Positions 8,645 through 17,105 of a stretch of DNA of 64,000 bases are shown here, piece after piece. A model generated the notes under the pieces. That model had not been told where the DNA came from. It did no database searches and worked only from the letters and a program-made list of their open reading frames with translations. Source of the stretch: Diaphorobacter sp. HDW4A (GTDB lineage: Bacteria; Pseudomonadota; Gammaproteobacteria; Burkholderiales; Burkholderiaceae_C). The stretch is taken from positions 1,364,001 to 1,428,000 of the forward strand of contig NZ_CP049910.1 in NCBI RefSeq assembly GCF_011305995.1, read 5' to 3'. Position numbers and translations under genes: made by a program. Position 1 is the first letter of the stretch. Each line of letters begins with the position of its first letter.

Positions 8645-9829
8645 ATGTCCGAAGCATTCATCGTTGCCGCCAGGCGCACGGCAGGGGGGCGTCGTGGCGG
8701 CCGACTGTCCGGTTGGCATCCGGTGGACCTGGCCGCGCAGATCATCGATGCGTTGGTGGATGAGGTCGGTGCTGATCCTGCAGCGGTCGATGACGTGTTC
8801 ATGGGCTGCGTCAGTCAGGTCGGTGAGCAGTCCACCAACGTGGGGCGCAATGCGGTGCTGGCGTCGAAGTTGCCGGAGTCGGTGCCGGGTACGAGCATCG
8901 ACAGGCAATGCGGCTCGTCGCAGCAAGCCATCCATTTCGCTGCTCAGGCCGTCATGTCGGGCGCTATGGACATGGTCATCGCGGCCGGTGTCGAATCCAT
9001 GAGCCGCGTGCCCATGGGCAGTCCCGGCGCGCTTGCGCAGAAGGCGGGTCTGGGGCATTACCACAGCCCGGCGATCAGAGAGCGGTATGGCGATGCGGTC
9101 TTCAGTCAGTTCGTCGGTGCCGAGATGGTTGCGCGCCAATATGGTCTGGACAAGGATGCGCTCGACCGCTATGCGCTGCAAAGTCACCAGCGAGCGGCAG
9201 CGGCGAGCAAGGCGGGATGGTTCGAACGGGAAATCCTGCCCATCGCCGTGCGCGATGCCGATGCCAATGGCGTGCCGGGCTCCGACATGCATGCAGTGGA
9301 CGAAGGCATTCGCTTCGAGGCGACGCTCGAAGGCATCCAGAGCGTCAAGCTGCTGCAGGAAGGCGGCGTGATCACGGCCGCCAATGCCAGCCAGATGTGC
9401 GACGGCGCAAGCGGCGTGCTTATCGTCAATGAGCGCGGCCTGCGACGCCTGAATGTGAAGCCGCTGGCCCGCATTCACCACATGACCGTGCTGGGACATG
9501 ACCCGGTGATCATGCTGGAGGCACCGGTTCCCGCGACCGAGCTGGCCTTGAAGCGCGCCGGAATGAAGCTGGACGACATCGACCTCTACGAAGTGAACGA
9601 GGCCTTTGCGTCGATTCCACTGGCCTGGCAGCAGGCGCTGGGCGCCGATCCCGAACGCATGAACGCGAGCGGTGGCGCGATTGCGCTTGGGCATCCGCTG
9701 GGCGGCACTGGGGCGAAGCTCATGGCAACGCTGGTCCACGCGCTGCATCGACGTGGCGGCCGCTACGGGCTGCAGACCATGTGCGAGGGCGGGGGGATGG
9801 CGAATGTGACGGTCATAGAGCGCCTGTAG
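8645..9829 (+). CDS. Acetyl-CoA acyltransferase (thiolase)
   Basis: A 394-residue thiolase. The acylated nucleophile is Cys89 in SIDRQCGSSQQA; the second half carries GGAIALGHPLGGTGAK with the active-site His, and the proton-transfer Cys380 lies in TMCEGGGMAN. The NEAFASIPLAW stretch is also typical. It would cleave a 3-ketoacyl-CoA to acetyl-CoA (or propionyl-CoA) and a shortened acyl-CoA. An AAGGAAG ribosome-binding site precedes the ATG. It stands alone between the TctCBA terminator and the regulator gene but shares a dyad with the operon at 12933, so it probably supplies the last step of that pathway. Confidence 0.92.
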   Translation: MSEAFIVAARRTAGGRRGGRLSGWHPVDLAAQIIDALVDEVGADPAAVDDVFMGCVSQVGEQSTNVGRNAVLASKLPESVPGTSIDRQCGSSQQAIHFAAQAVMSGAMDMVIAAGVESMSRVPMGSPGALAQKAGLGHYHSPAIRERYGDAVFSQFVGAEMVARQYGLDKDALDRYALQSHQRAAAASKAGWFEREILPIAVRDADANGVPGSDMHAVDEGIRFEATLEGIQSVKLLQEGGVITAANASQMCDGASGVLIVNERGLRRLNVKPLARIHHMTVLGHDPVIMLEAPVPATELALKRAGMKLDDIDLYEVNEAFASIPLAWQQALGADPERMNASGGAIALGHPLGGTGAKLMATLVHALHRRGGRYGLQTMCEGGGMANVTVIERL

Positions 9830-9881
9830 GCAGCAGTCGTGGCACCATAGGGGACAAACATGCTTTGCCCATATAAATACA

Positions 9882-12578
9882 GTGATCGAGACAAGCCACA
9901 CCTCTCCCCGATTGGAGCCTGGGCGCATTGAGCGCAAGCATCTGTTGTCGCGTCTGACGGAGGCGCGGCACAAGACCTGCCTGTTGATCCATGGGCCTGC
10001 TGGCAGCGGCAAGACCTCGCTCGCGCTGCAGTGGCGCGCGCAGGCGTTGACCTTTGGGCATGACGAGGCTTGGGTGACAGTCCAGCCCGGGGACGATGGA
10101 CAGTCGCTGATGACGTCGCTGTTCGATTCGCTGGACCGCGTCGACCGCGACATCGCGCGCGAGGCGCGGCTGCTCGCCAACCGGGGCGGCGAGGCGCGCG
10201 CGGATGCTATCGCGATTGCGTTGCTGCGTGCTTTGCTGGCCCGCAGTCGTCCGCTGCTGGTGGTGATCGACGATTGGCAGAACATGCTCGACACGCGCGT
10301 CAGCGGCGTGGTGCAGACGCTGCTGGACTTTGCCCCGCCGCCGCTGCGGCTGGTGATCGTCTCCAGAAGCCTGCCGCAATTGACTTTCGCGCGATTGCGT
10401 GACCAAGGCATGCTCGAAGAGATCGGGCCGAGGGAACTGCGCTTCTCGCTGGAGGAGGTGCAGCAATATCTGCAGGCACGCCAGCCGCGCACCTGCAGCC
10501 CGGCCTTCGCGCGCAAGCTGCTGGAGGATACGGATGGCTGGGCCGCCGGCCTGCAGTTGCTCGCGCTGCAGCCGCGCGCCCCGGCATCGCCCGTGCAGAA
10601 TGCGCAGGATTTCACAGCCTACTTCAACCGCGAGGTACTGTGCCGCGTGGACAAGGACGAGATTCATGCGATGACGCGGCTGGCGGTCGCGCGCAGCTTC
10701 AATCAGGCGTTGGCCAACACGGTGGCCGGAGATCTGGTGGGGCCGGCCCTGCTGGAGCGGCTGCAGCGGGAAAACCTGTTCGTCTTGCCGTTGCAGGATG
10801 TGGCGGGGCAGGGCTGGTATCGGTTTCATCCGCTGTTTCGCGAACTGCTGCTGAACCGCTTCAAGTCTCTGCCGCAGGAAGAGAGGCAAGCCACGCATCT
10901 GGCCCTGTCCAGGTGGCTGGGAGCGAGGCGCCATCTGCGCGATGCCGTGCACCACGCGGTAGAGGCCGGGGACATGGAGCAGGCGGCGGATTGGGTGGAG
11001 CGCTGGGCGCGCGAGCTGTTTCTCAATGGTGAGCTGCAGCAATTGGTTCGCGCCGTTTCCGAACTGCCCCGGGCCATCGTCAACACGCGCCCGCCACTGC
11101 TTTTGTGGTTCGGATGGACGCAGCTCTGCTACTTTCGCTTGGAAGCCTGTCACGAGACCTTGAACGCGCTGCGCAGCCAGCTCGGCGAGCATGATCATGA
11201 AGGCCGCGCCCATTGCGTGCTGCTGGCATTTTCTCTGGCATTGCAGGAGGATGATCTCGCAACTGCGCATGCGCTGATGCCCGATCTGATGTCCATACAG
11301 CAAGGGGACGATGCGGTGCTGGTTGGCGGCAAACGCAATCTGTTGGGCTGGATGTATGGGCACACGGCGGAGTATGAAAAGGCGCGCGAGGTGCTGCAGG
11401 GCATGCCGCCATTGCGCGAGGACGGCACGCCGCTGCTCGATTCGGCCTTCGGCCATCTGATGACGCAGTCGCTGCGCGGGCTCTCCTGGCTGTACGCGGG
11501 CGATGTGCGCAATGCCGAGTCGGTGCTGCGCGACGCACTCGCGCATGCGGAAAAAGTCCTCGGCCGCCACAGCGAGATGGCCTGCAATGCAGCGGCCTAT
11601 CTGGCGGCGGTGCTCTACGAAATCAACGAACTCGAAGAGCTGCGCCAACTGCTTGATGGACGGCTCGATACGACGGAGCGGGTGGTGTTGCCCGATGCGC
11701 TGGTGACGGTGGCGCTGGTTTGCGCGCGGCAGAGCCGTCTGGATGGCAATCCGCGCGAGGCCATCGAGGGATTGGCCCGCATCGAGGAGATCGCGCACCG
11801 CCGATCCTTGGATCGCTTGCTGGCCTTTGCGATGAGCGAGCGCGTGCGCTGCCTCATGCAGATGCGCGACATGGACGGCGCTCGTCAGGTGCTGCATCAG
11901 CTGGAGTTGCTGGCCCAGCGACATGGCGAAGCGAGCAGTGCAGATGGTGCAAGCAGTACGAGTGGCCCGGTGAGCCTGCGCATTCTCGGCGTAGCGAAGT
12001 ACACGCAGGCGCTCTATCACGAGGCGAATCTCGAAGACCAGGCGGCACTGGCCGCATTGGGCGAGCGGGGCAGGGATGACACGCCATTGCTTCAGCGGCG
12101 GGATCAATGTGCGACGCTGCTGCTGCGCGCCTTGTTGTTGAGCCGACAGGGACATCGCGAGAGTGCGCTGGAAGTCATGCGCGATGCCCTGCTGCTGGGG
12201 CATCGACTGGGACTGGTGCGGACCGTGCTGGATTTCGGAGATCCGGCGCTGTCGCTTGCGGATGTCTGCGTCGAGACGCTTGGGGCGAGCGATCCCATTT
12301 TGGCTTTCTATGTCGACAGGCTGCACCAGCAGTCGCAGAAGTACCGACCGGTGCACCAGCCCGCCGATGCATCCAGCCTCGAGCCGTTGTCGGAGCGGGA
12401 GCTGGAAATCCTGCGGGCGCTGGCCCACAGCATGTCCAACAAGCGCATCGCACAGGTGCTGGGCATATCGCCCGAGACCGTGAAATGGCATCTGCGCAAC
12501 GTCTACGCCAAGCTCAAGGTGGTGGGGCGCGACGACGCCGTGGCGCGGGCACGTGATCTTGGGCTGGTGAATCGCTGA
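9882..12578 (+). CDS. MalT/LuxR-type ATPase transcriptional activator
   Basis: An 898-residue LAL-type regulator. A Walker A motif HGPAGSGKTSL (residues 37-47) and a Walker B-like LLVVIDDWQN near 125 define an NTPase domain of the MalT/STAND type. About 450 residues of helical, TPR-like repeats follow, and a LuxR-type helix-turn-helix closes the protein (LSERELEILRALAH to GISPETVKWHLRNVYAKL, from about residue 836). The start is GTG at 9882, 52 bases after the thiolase stop. Such proteins bind inducer and ATP, oligomerise and activate nearby promoters. Its position between two copies of a dyad suggests that it controls the thiolase and the kinase-dehydrogenase operon; the inducer is unknown. 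Confidence 0.88.
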   Translation: MIETSHTSPRLEPGRIERKHLLSRLTEARHKTCLLIHGPAGSGKTSLALQWRAQALTFGHDEAWVTVQPGDDGQSLMTSLFDSLDRVDRDIAREARLLANRGGEARADAIAIALLRALLARSRPLLVVIDDWQNMLDTRVSGVVQTLLDFAPPPLRLVIVSRSLPQLTFARLRDQGMLEEIGPRELRFSLEEVQQYLQARQPRTCSPAFARKLLEDTDGWAAGLQLLALQPRAPASPVQNAQDFTAYFNREVLCRVDKDEIHAMTRLAVARSFNQALANTVAGDLVGPALLERLQRENLFVLPLQDVAGQGWYRFHPLFRELLLNRFKSLPQEERQATHLALSRWLGARRHLRDAVHHAVEAGDMEQAADWVERWARELFLNGELQQLVRAVSELPRAIVNTRPPLLLWFGWTQLCYFRLEACHETLNALRSQLGEHDHEGRAHCVLLAFSLALQEDDLATAHALMPDLMSIQQGDDAVLVGGKRNLLGWMYGHTAEYEKAREVLQGMPPLREDGTPLLDSAFGHLMTQSLRGLSWLYAGDVRNAESVLRDALAHAEKVLGRHSEMACNAAAYLAAVLYEINELEELRQLLDGRLDTTERVVLPDALVTVALVCARQSRLDGNPREAIEGLARIEEIAHRRSLDRLLAFAMSERVRCLMQMRDMDGARQVLHQLELLAQRHGEASSADGASSTSGPVSLRILGVAKYTQALYHEANLEDQAALAALGERGRDDTPLLQRRDQCATLLLRALLLSRQGHRESALEVMRDALLLGHRLGLVRTVLDFGDPALSLADVCVETLGASDPILAFYVDRLHQQSQKYRPVHQPADASSLEPLSERELEILRALAHSMSNKRIAQVLGISPETVKWHLRNVYAKLKVVGRDDAVARARDLGLVNR

Positions 12579-12602
12579 CTCCCGGCGCAGGGGGAAACCC
12601 GA

Positions 12603-12640
12603 GCCACCCACCTCGGGTGGGGCCGGGTGGGGTGGGTGGC
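12603..12640. promoter_or_regulatory. Nested inverted repeats upstream of the catabolic operon, putative operator
   Basis: GCCACCCACC (12603-12612) and GGTGGGTGGC (12631-12640) are perfect 10-base inverted arms with an 18-base spacer. Nested inside is CCACCC-N5-GGGTGG (12604-12620), the same core as at 8560-8576, and further GGGTGG copies start at 12625 and 12634. It lies just after the regulator stop and 38 bases before a small ORF. There is no T-run, so a regulator-binding array is favoured over a terminator. Confidence 0.6.
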
Positions 12641-12677
12641 TGCATGATTGCGTCAAATGAAAGACAGGAGACAAATC

Positions 12678-12761
12678 ATGTTCACATCCCTCACCAGCGG
12701 CTGCATCCGTCCACTGAATCGCGTTGCCGGTTTCGGGCCATCGCGCTTGTCGGTTCGCTGA
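12678..12761 (+). CDS. Possible 27-residue leader peptide or gene remnant
   Basis: An ATG at 12678 follows a good AGGAGA ribosome-binding site (12666-12671) at proper spacing and opens a 27-codon frame (MFTSLTSGCIRPLNRVAGFG...) ending at TGA 12759-12761. It is the first translatable frame behind the operator array in the 354-base gap 12579-12932. It may be a leader peptide, or the intact start of a gene whose remainder has been lost. I do not recognise the sequence. The rest of the gap (12762-12932) shows no gene, and the kinase behind it lacks an obvious ribosome-binding site. Confidence 0.35.
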   Translation: MFTSLTSGCIRPLNRVAGFGPSRLSVR

Positions 12762-12932
12762 CCGACTACGCCACAAGAAATCACGCAAAGAGCACGCAAG
12801 CCGCCCTGAGACGGCGCTGTCACGCAGTTCCACAGACCTTTCTGAAAGACATGAACCGCTCATGCCTGCGGAAGAACTGTGCCTGTTTCTTTGCGTGCCC
12901 TTCATTGCTGCATCCGATATTTCATTGGCCCG

Positions 12933-13991
12933 ATGACTCAAACCAGCTCTACATCCGCCGTCGCCCGGAGCTTCGATCCGGAACGCCTCGATGCCTTTTT
13001 GCGTGCGCACATTCCAGTGCTCGACGGCAGCATGGAACTGCAGGCCATCAACGGCGGGCAGTCCAATCCGACCTTCTTCGTGAGCTACGGCAATCGCCGG
13101 ATGGTGTTGCGCAAGAAACCCGCCGGTGAGGTGTTGCCATCGGCGCATGCCATTGACCGCGAGTATCGCGTGATGCAGGCGCTGGCCTCGACCGCGCTGC
13201 CGGTGCCGCAGATGGTGCTCTATCACGAAGGTGACGATGTGATCGGCACGCCTTTCTATCTGATGGAGCGGGTCGAGGGCCGGGTATTCAACGACAACGA
13301 TCTGCCCGGCATGACGCCCATCGAGCGCGGCGCGATTTATCAGGCCATGGCCGATACGCTTGCCACCTTGCACGCGGTGGATTGGCGCAAGGCGGGACTG
13401 GCGGATTTTGGACGCGAAGGCGGCTACTTCGAGCGCCAGTTGCGTCGCTGGCAGAAGCAGTGGGACCTCTCGCGCATTCGCGAAAACGCCGCCATCGATG
13501 AGCTTCTCGCGTGGCTCGAAAAGCACATGCCTGCTGACGACGAGACCACGCTGACGCATGGCGATTTCAAGCTCAACAATCTGCTGTTTCACCCGACTGA
13601 ACCCAAGGTGGTGGCGGTGCTGGACTGGGAGCTTTCCACGCTCGGCAATCCGCTGGCGGATGTTGCCTTCAACACGGTGGCTTGGCGCACGTTGCCGGAA
13701 GAATTCGGCGGCCTGCGGGGGCTTGATCTCGTGGCGCTTGGCATACCGTCGGAGGCTGCCTATCTTTCGCATTACTACCAGCAGTCCGGGCGCAGCTCCC
13801 CGGCACGTCAGGCCACCCCATTTCACTGGGCCTTCGCATTCATGCGCTGGGCCGTCATTTTCGAGGGCATTGCCGCACGCGCCGCACGTGGCAATGCCGT
13901 AGCCGACAACGCGTCCGAGATGGGCGCCATCGGCAGAGCCTTGGCCCAACGCGGGCTGGAGGCCATCGATTCGCCAGCGGTTGCCATTTGA
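12933..13991 (+). CDS. APH-fold phosphotransferase, ACAD10/11-like (LvaA-like hydroxyacyl-CoA kinase candidate)
   Basis: A 352-residue kinase of the aminoglycoside phosphotransferase fold. The glycine loop INGGQSNPTFFV (about residue 37) is followed by the ATP-binding Lys in MVLRKKPAG, the Brenner motif LTHGDFKLNNLLF with Asp211, and the metal-binding DWELSTLGNPLAD at residues 231-243. That last stretch is characteristic of the kinase domain fused to human ACAD10/ACAD11. In bacteria such kinases are separate and sit next to an acyl-CoA dehydrogenase, as here. In Pseudomonas putida, LvaA of this type phosphorylates 4-hydroxyvaleryl-CoA. A hydroxyacyl-CoA kinase role is therefore likely, with the substrate open. 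The start at 12933 is chosen by family N-terminus; a GTG at 12879 would add 18 residues. Confidence 0.85.
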   Translation: MTQTSSTSAVARSFDPERLDAFLRAHIPVLDGSMELQAINGGQSNPTFFVSYGNRRMVLRKKPAGEVLPSAHAIDREYRVMQALASTALPVPQMVLYHEGDDVIGTPFYLMERVEGRVFNDNDLPGMTPIERGAIYQAMADTLATLHAVDWRKAGLADFGREGGYFERQLRRWQKQWDLSRIRENAAIDELLAWLEKHMPADDETTLTHGDFKLNNLLFHPTEPKVVAVLDWELSTLGNPLADVAFNTVAWRTLPEEFGGLRGLDLVALGIPSEAAYLSHYYQQSGRSSPARQATPFHWAFAFMRWAVIFEGIAARAARGNAVADNASEMGAIGRALAQRGLEAIDSPAVAI

Positions 13992-14005
13992 CTGAGGAGA
14001 CGTTC

Positions 14006-15253
14006 TTGAATTTCCAATACCCAGAAGACACGCAGCAGATGCAGCAGACGCTGCGCCAGTTCATGGACCGCCATGTGGTGCCGCGCTATCACGACTACGA
14101 GCGCATCGCCGCGAGCGGCGTCTATCCCACCGAAGTCGTCGAACCGCTCAAGGCGCTGGCGCGCGAGGCCGGGTTGTGGAATCTGTTCCTGCCCGGTCTG
14201 CGCGACGACGAGCCCGGCACGCGTCTGTCCAACATGCAATACAGCCCGCTGGCCGAGATCATGGGCCGTGTGCCATGGGCGTCGGAGGTCTTCAACTGCA
14301 ATGCGCCAGACACCGGCAACATGGAGCTGCTGCACCTCTTCGCCACGCCGGAACAACGCGCGCGCTGGCTGGTGCCGTTGATGGACGGGACGATCCGCTC
14401 GTGCTTCTCGATGACCGAGCCCGACGTGGCCTCGTCCGATGCCACGAACATCTGCACTACCATCCGTCGCGAGGGCGACGAGTACGTGATCAATGGACGC
14501 AAGTGGTTCACCACGGGCGCGCTGCATCCGAACTGCCAATTTGCCATCGTCATGGGCGTGACGAACGAGAGCGCCGACGCGCCGCGCCACCAACGACATT
14601 CGATGGTCATCGTGCCGATGGACACGCCGGGCTTCAAGATCGAGCGCAACGTGGCCATCATGCACCACCATGCTCCCGAAGGACATTGCGAAGTCACCTA
14701 CACCAATGTGCGCGTGCCGGTCAGCAATCTGCTCGGCGAAGAGAGCGCGGGCTTCGCATTGGCCCAGGCACGCCTCGGCCCCGGTCGCGTGCACCACTGC
14801 ATGCGGACGATGGGGCAGTGCGAGCTGGCCATGGATCTCATGTGCGAGCGGGCGCTGACACGCCGTGCTTTCGGCAAGCACCTGAGTGACTACGCCAACG
14901 TGCAGGACTGGATCGCGCAGTCACGCGTGGAGATCGATCAGGCGCGCCTCTTGGTGCTGCAGGCCGCGTGGAAGATGGATACCTACGGCAACAAGGCCGC
15001 GCATATTGATGTCTCGGCCATCAAGCTGGTGGCGGCGCAACTGCAGACGCGCGTGCTGGATCGCGCCATTCAGGTGTTCGGTGCCATGGGCATTACGCCG
15101 GACACACCGCTGTCCTACCTCTGGTCCTGGGGCCGCGCGATGCGTTTCTTTGATGGCCCGGACGAGGTGCATCTGCGGGCGATTGCGCGCGCCGAGCTGT
15201 CCAAGGCCCGCGAGAACCTCGGTGCCACGGCCGTCTACTACAGCGCGACCTGA
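14006..15253 (+). CDS. Acyl-CoA dehydrogenase, ACAD10/11-like (LvaC-like)
   Basis: A 415-residue flavoprotein of the acyl-CoA dehydrogenase fold. The FAD/substrate segment CFSMTEPDVASSDATN and the following WFTTGALHPNC, the family block RLGPGRVHHCMRTMGQCE and the C-terminal QVFGAMGITPDTPLSY / GPDEVHLRAIAR are all visible. The RLGPGRxHHCMR block is that of ACAD10/11. Together with the kinase just upstream it may eliminate phosphate from a phosphoacyl-CoA to give an enoyl-CoA rather than perform a simple oxidation. The TTG start at 14006 is chosen because GAGGAG (13993-13998) sits 7 bases before it; a TTG at 13988 would overlap the kinase stop. Confidence 0.88.
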   Translation: MNFQYPEDTQQMQQTLRQFMDRHVVPRYHDYERIAASGVYPTEVVEPLKALAREAGLWNLFLPGLRDDEPGTRLSNMQYSPLAEIMGRVPWASEVFNCNAPDTGNMELLHLFATPEQRARWLVPLMDGTIRSCFSMTEPDVASSDATNICTTIRREGDEYVINGRKWFTTGALHPNCQFAIVMGVTNESADAPRHQRHSMVIVPMDTPGFKIERNVAIMHHHAPEGHCEVTYTNVRVPVSNLLGEESAGFALAQARLGPGRVHHCMRTMGQCELAMDLMCERALTRRAFGKHLSDYANVQDWIAQSRVEIDQARLLVLQAAWKMDTYGNKAAHIDVSAIKLVAAQLQTRVLDRAIQVFGAMGITPDTPLSYLWSWGRAMRFFDGPDEVHLRAIARAELSKARENLGATAVYYSAT

Positions 15254-15262
15254 GGGCTGAGC

Positions 15263-16060
15263 ATGACCTATCCCGAGAAGAACACTTCAGGCAGCGTGCT
15301 GCATTGGCGCGAAGGCGCGGTGGCGCACATCCGCTTCAACCGGCCCGCGTCGCTCAACGCCATCAACCGCGAGATGGCTGCGGGCTTTCATCGGGCGTGC
15401 AAGAACATTGCCGCTGATGCAGCCGTGCGCGCCGTGCTCGTCAGCGGTGAAGGCCGTGCGTTCATGGCGGGCGGCGACCTCGATGAAATGCTCGCGGATC
15501 CTGCACAGGCTGCGTCAGAGCTGATCGCTGGAATGCATGGCGGCATCCGCTTGTTGACCTCGATGAACGCACCGGTGGTCTGTGCTGTGCAGGGTGCCGT
15601 GGCGGGTGGTGGGCTGGGGCTGATGCTGGCCTGTGATCTGGCGATTGCTGCAGAGGGCACGCGATTTTCGGTGGCCTATCCGCTGATCGGTGCGAGCTGT
15701 GATTGCTCCACCTCCTGGGGATTGCCACGTGTGCTGGGGCTGCGCCGCGCCATGCAACTGGCGCTGTTGGGCGACACCGTCGATGCGCAAGAGGCGCTGA
15801 GCCTTGGGCTGGTCAATAGGGTGGTGCCGGTCGCATCCATGGACGCGGAGGTCGAGGCCCTGCTGCAGCGTCTTGCGAACGGGCCGACGCAGGCGCTGGG
15901 CCGCATGAAGAAGCTGCTGCGCAAGTCGTCCGAGCACGGGATCGATGCGCATCTGGATGCAGAGGCCGAGGGCTTTGTCGCGTGTTCGGGCACGGCCGAC
16001 TTCCGTGAAGGAATCAGCGCATTCCGCGAGAAACGTGCAGCGCGGTTTCAAGGCATCTGA
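15263..16060 (+). CDS. Crotonase-superfamily protein (enoyl-CoA hydratase/isomerase fold)
   Basis: A 265-residue crotonase. The oxyanion-hole motif GRAFMAGGDLDEM and the second GAVAGGGLGLMLACDLAIAA loop are intact. When aligned by eye to rat mitochondrial enoyl-CoA hydratase, the two catalytic glutamates (144 and 164) fall on Tyr in FSVAYPLIG and Gln in RAMQLALLGD, so a standard hydratase mechanism is doubtful. An isomerase, hydrolase or other CoA-ester reaction is possible. It begins 10 bases after the dehydrogenase stop and is part of the same operon. Confidence 0.85.
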   Translation: MTYPEKNTSGSVLHWREGAVAHIRFNRPASLNAINREMAAGFHRACKNIAADAAVRAVLVSGEGRAFMAGGDLDEMLADPAQAASELIAGMHGGIRLLTSMNAPVVCAVQGAVAGGGLGLMLACDLAIAAEGTRFSVAYPLIGASCDCSTSWGLPRVLGLRRAMQLALLGDTVDAQEALSLGLVNRVVPVASMDAEVEALLQRLANGPTQALGRMKKLLRKSSEHGIDAHLDAEAEGFVACSGTADFREGISAFREKRAARFQGI

Positions 16061-16089
16061 CCACTTTCCATTTTGTGAATGCAAGGCAT

Positions 16090-17103
16090 ATGAATCACAT
16101 GAAGACACGCATCACGGAACTGCTCGGAACGCGTTATCCGATCATTCAGGGCGGCATGCAATGGGTGGGCACGGCAGAGCTGGCATCGGCGGTATCCAAC
16201 GCCGGTGGGCTTGGCGTGCTCACGGCATTGACGCAGCCGACGCCCGAGGCGCTGGCGCGCGAGATAGCGCGTTGCCGCAGCATGACGGATCAACCGTTTG
16301 GTGTGAATCTCACCATTCTCCCGTCGGTCAATCCGCCGCCCTACGAGGCCTATCTCGATGCCGCCATCGACTGCGGCGTGCAGGTGCTGGAGACGGCGGG
16401 AAACAGCCCGGTCGCGTTCATCGAAAAGGCCAAGCGGCGCAACATGCGCATCGTCCACAAATGCACCAGCGTGCGCCACGCGTTGTCGGCGGAGCGCAAT
16501 GGCGTGGATGCGATCAGCATCGACGGCTTTGAATGCGCGGGGCATCCCGGGGAAGACGACGTGGGCGGGCTGGTTCTGATTCCGCTGGCGGTCCGCGCGC
16601 TGCGCATTCCAGTGATCGCCTCAGGCGGCATTGCCGACGGTCGGGGCATGGCGGCGGCCATGGCGCTGGGCGCTGAGGGCGTCAACATGGGCACGCGCTT
16701 CTGCGCGACCGTCGAGGCACCGATCCATGACGATATCAAGCAGGCTTTGGTGAATGCGGGTGAGCGTGATACCAACCTGATCTTCCGCTCATTCCGCAAC
16801 ACGGGCCGGGTTCTCAAGAACGCCATATCCGAACAGGTCGTTGCTGCCGAACGCCGCGCGGGTGGCTGCGAGTTCGCCGAGATCCAGCCGCTCGTCGCCG
16901 GCCAGCGCGGGCGTGCCACCTTGCACAGCGGTGACGTGGATGGCGGATTGGTCTGGGCCGGTCAGGTGGTCGGGCTCATCCACGATCTACCGACCTGTGA
17001 TGAGCTCATTGCGCGCATGGCCCGGGAATGCCGCGAGGCGCTTTCCCAGGCATCCCGGTGGGCAGCGGTTGAAGAAGAAGCCGGAATTTTTCAGGAAGCC
17101 TGA
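16090..17103 (+). CDS. Nitronate monooxygenase-like FMN flavoprotein
   Basis: A 337-residue FMN TIM-barrel protein of the 2-nitropropane dioxygenase/nitronate monooxygenase family. It begins ITELLGTRYPIIQGGMQWVG, has FGVNLTILP, DAISIDGFECAGHPGEDD and the FMN phosphate-binding PVIASGGIADGRGMAAAMALGA. Members within CoA-ester operons are usually annotated nitronate monooxygenase, but enoyl-reductase-like (FabK fold) activity on a CoA ester is an alternative that fits the context better than detoxification. The start is uncertain: ATG at 16090 has a weak AAGG upstream, and ATG at 16099 and GTG at 16075 are alternatives. It is followed 2 bases later by the ligase. Confidence 0.85.
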   Translation: MNHMKTRITELLGTRYPIIQGGMQWVGTAELASAVSNAGGLGVLTALTQPTPEALAREIARCRSMTDQPFGVNLTILPSVNPPPYEAYLDAAIDCGVQVLETAGNSPVAFIEKAKRRNMRIVHKCTSVRHALSAERNGVDAISIDGFECAGHPGEDDVGGLVLIPLAVRALRIPVIASGGIADGRGMAAAMALGAEGVNMGTRFCATVEAPIHDDIKQALVNAGERDTNLIFRSFRNTGRVLKNAISEQVVAAERRAGGCEFAEIQPLVAGQRGRATLHSGDVDGGLVWAGQVVGLIHDLPTCDELIARMARECREALSQASRWAAVEEEAGIFQEA

Positions 17104-17105
17104 GC

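Noticed and set aside
8618..10615. A 665-codon minus-strand frame over the thiolase and regulator start
   Set aside because: It is the shadow of two well-supported plus-strand genes, and it has no ribosome-binding site or motif.
9813..13949. A 1378-codon open frame on the minus strand
   Set aside because: It runs opposite the regulator and kinase genes, which have complete family motifs. Long antisense frames are expected in GC-rich coding DNA, and its translation (His/Gln/Arg rich) has no recognisable domain.
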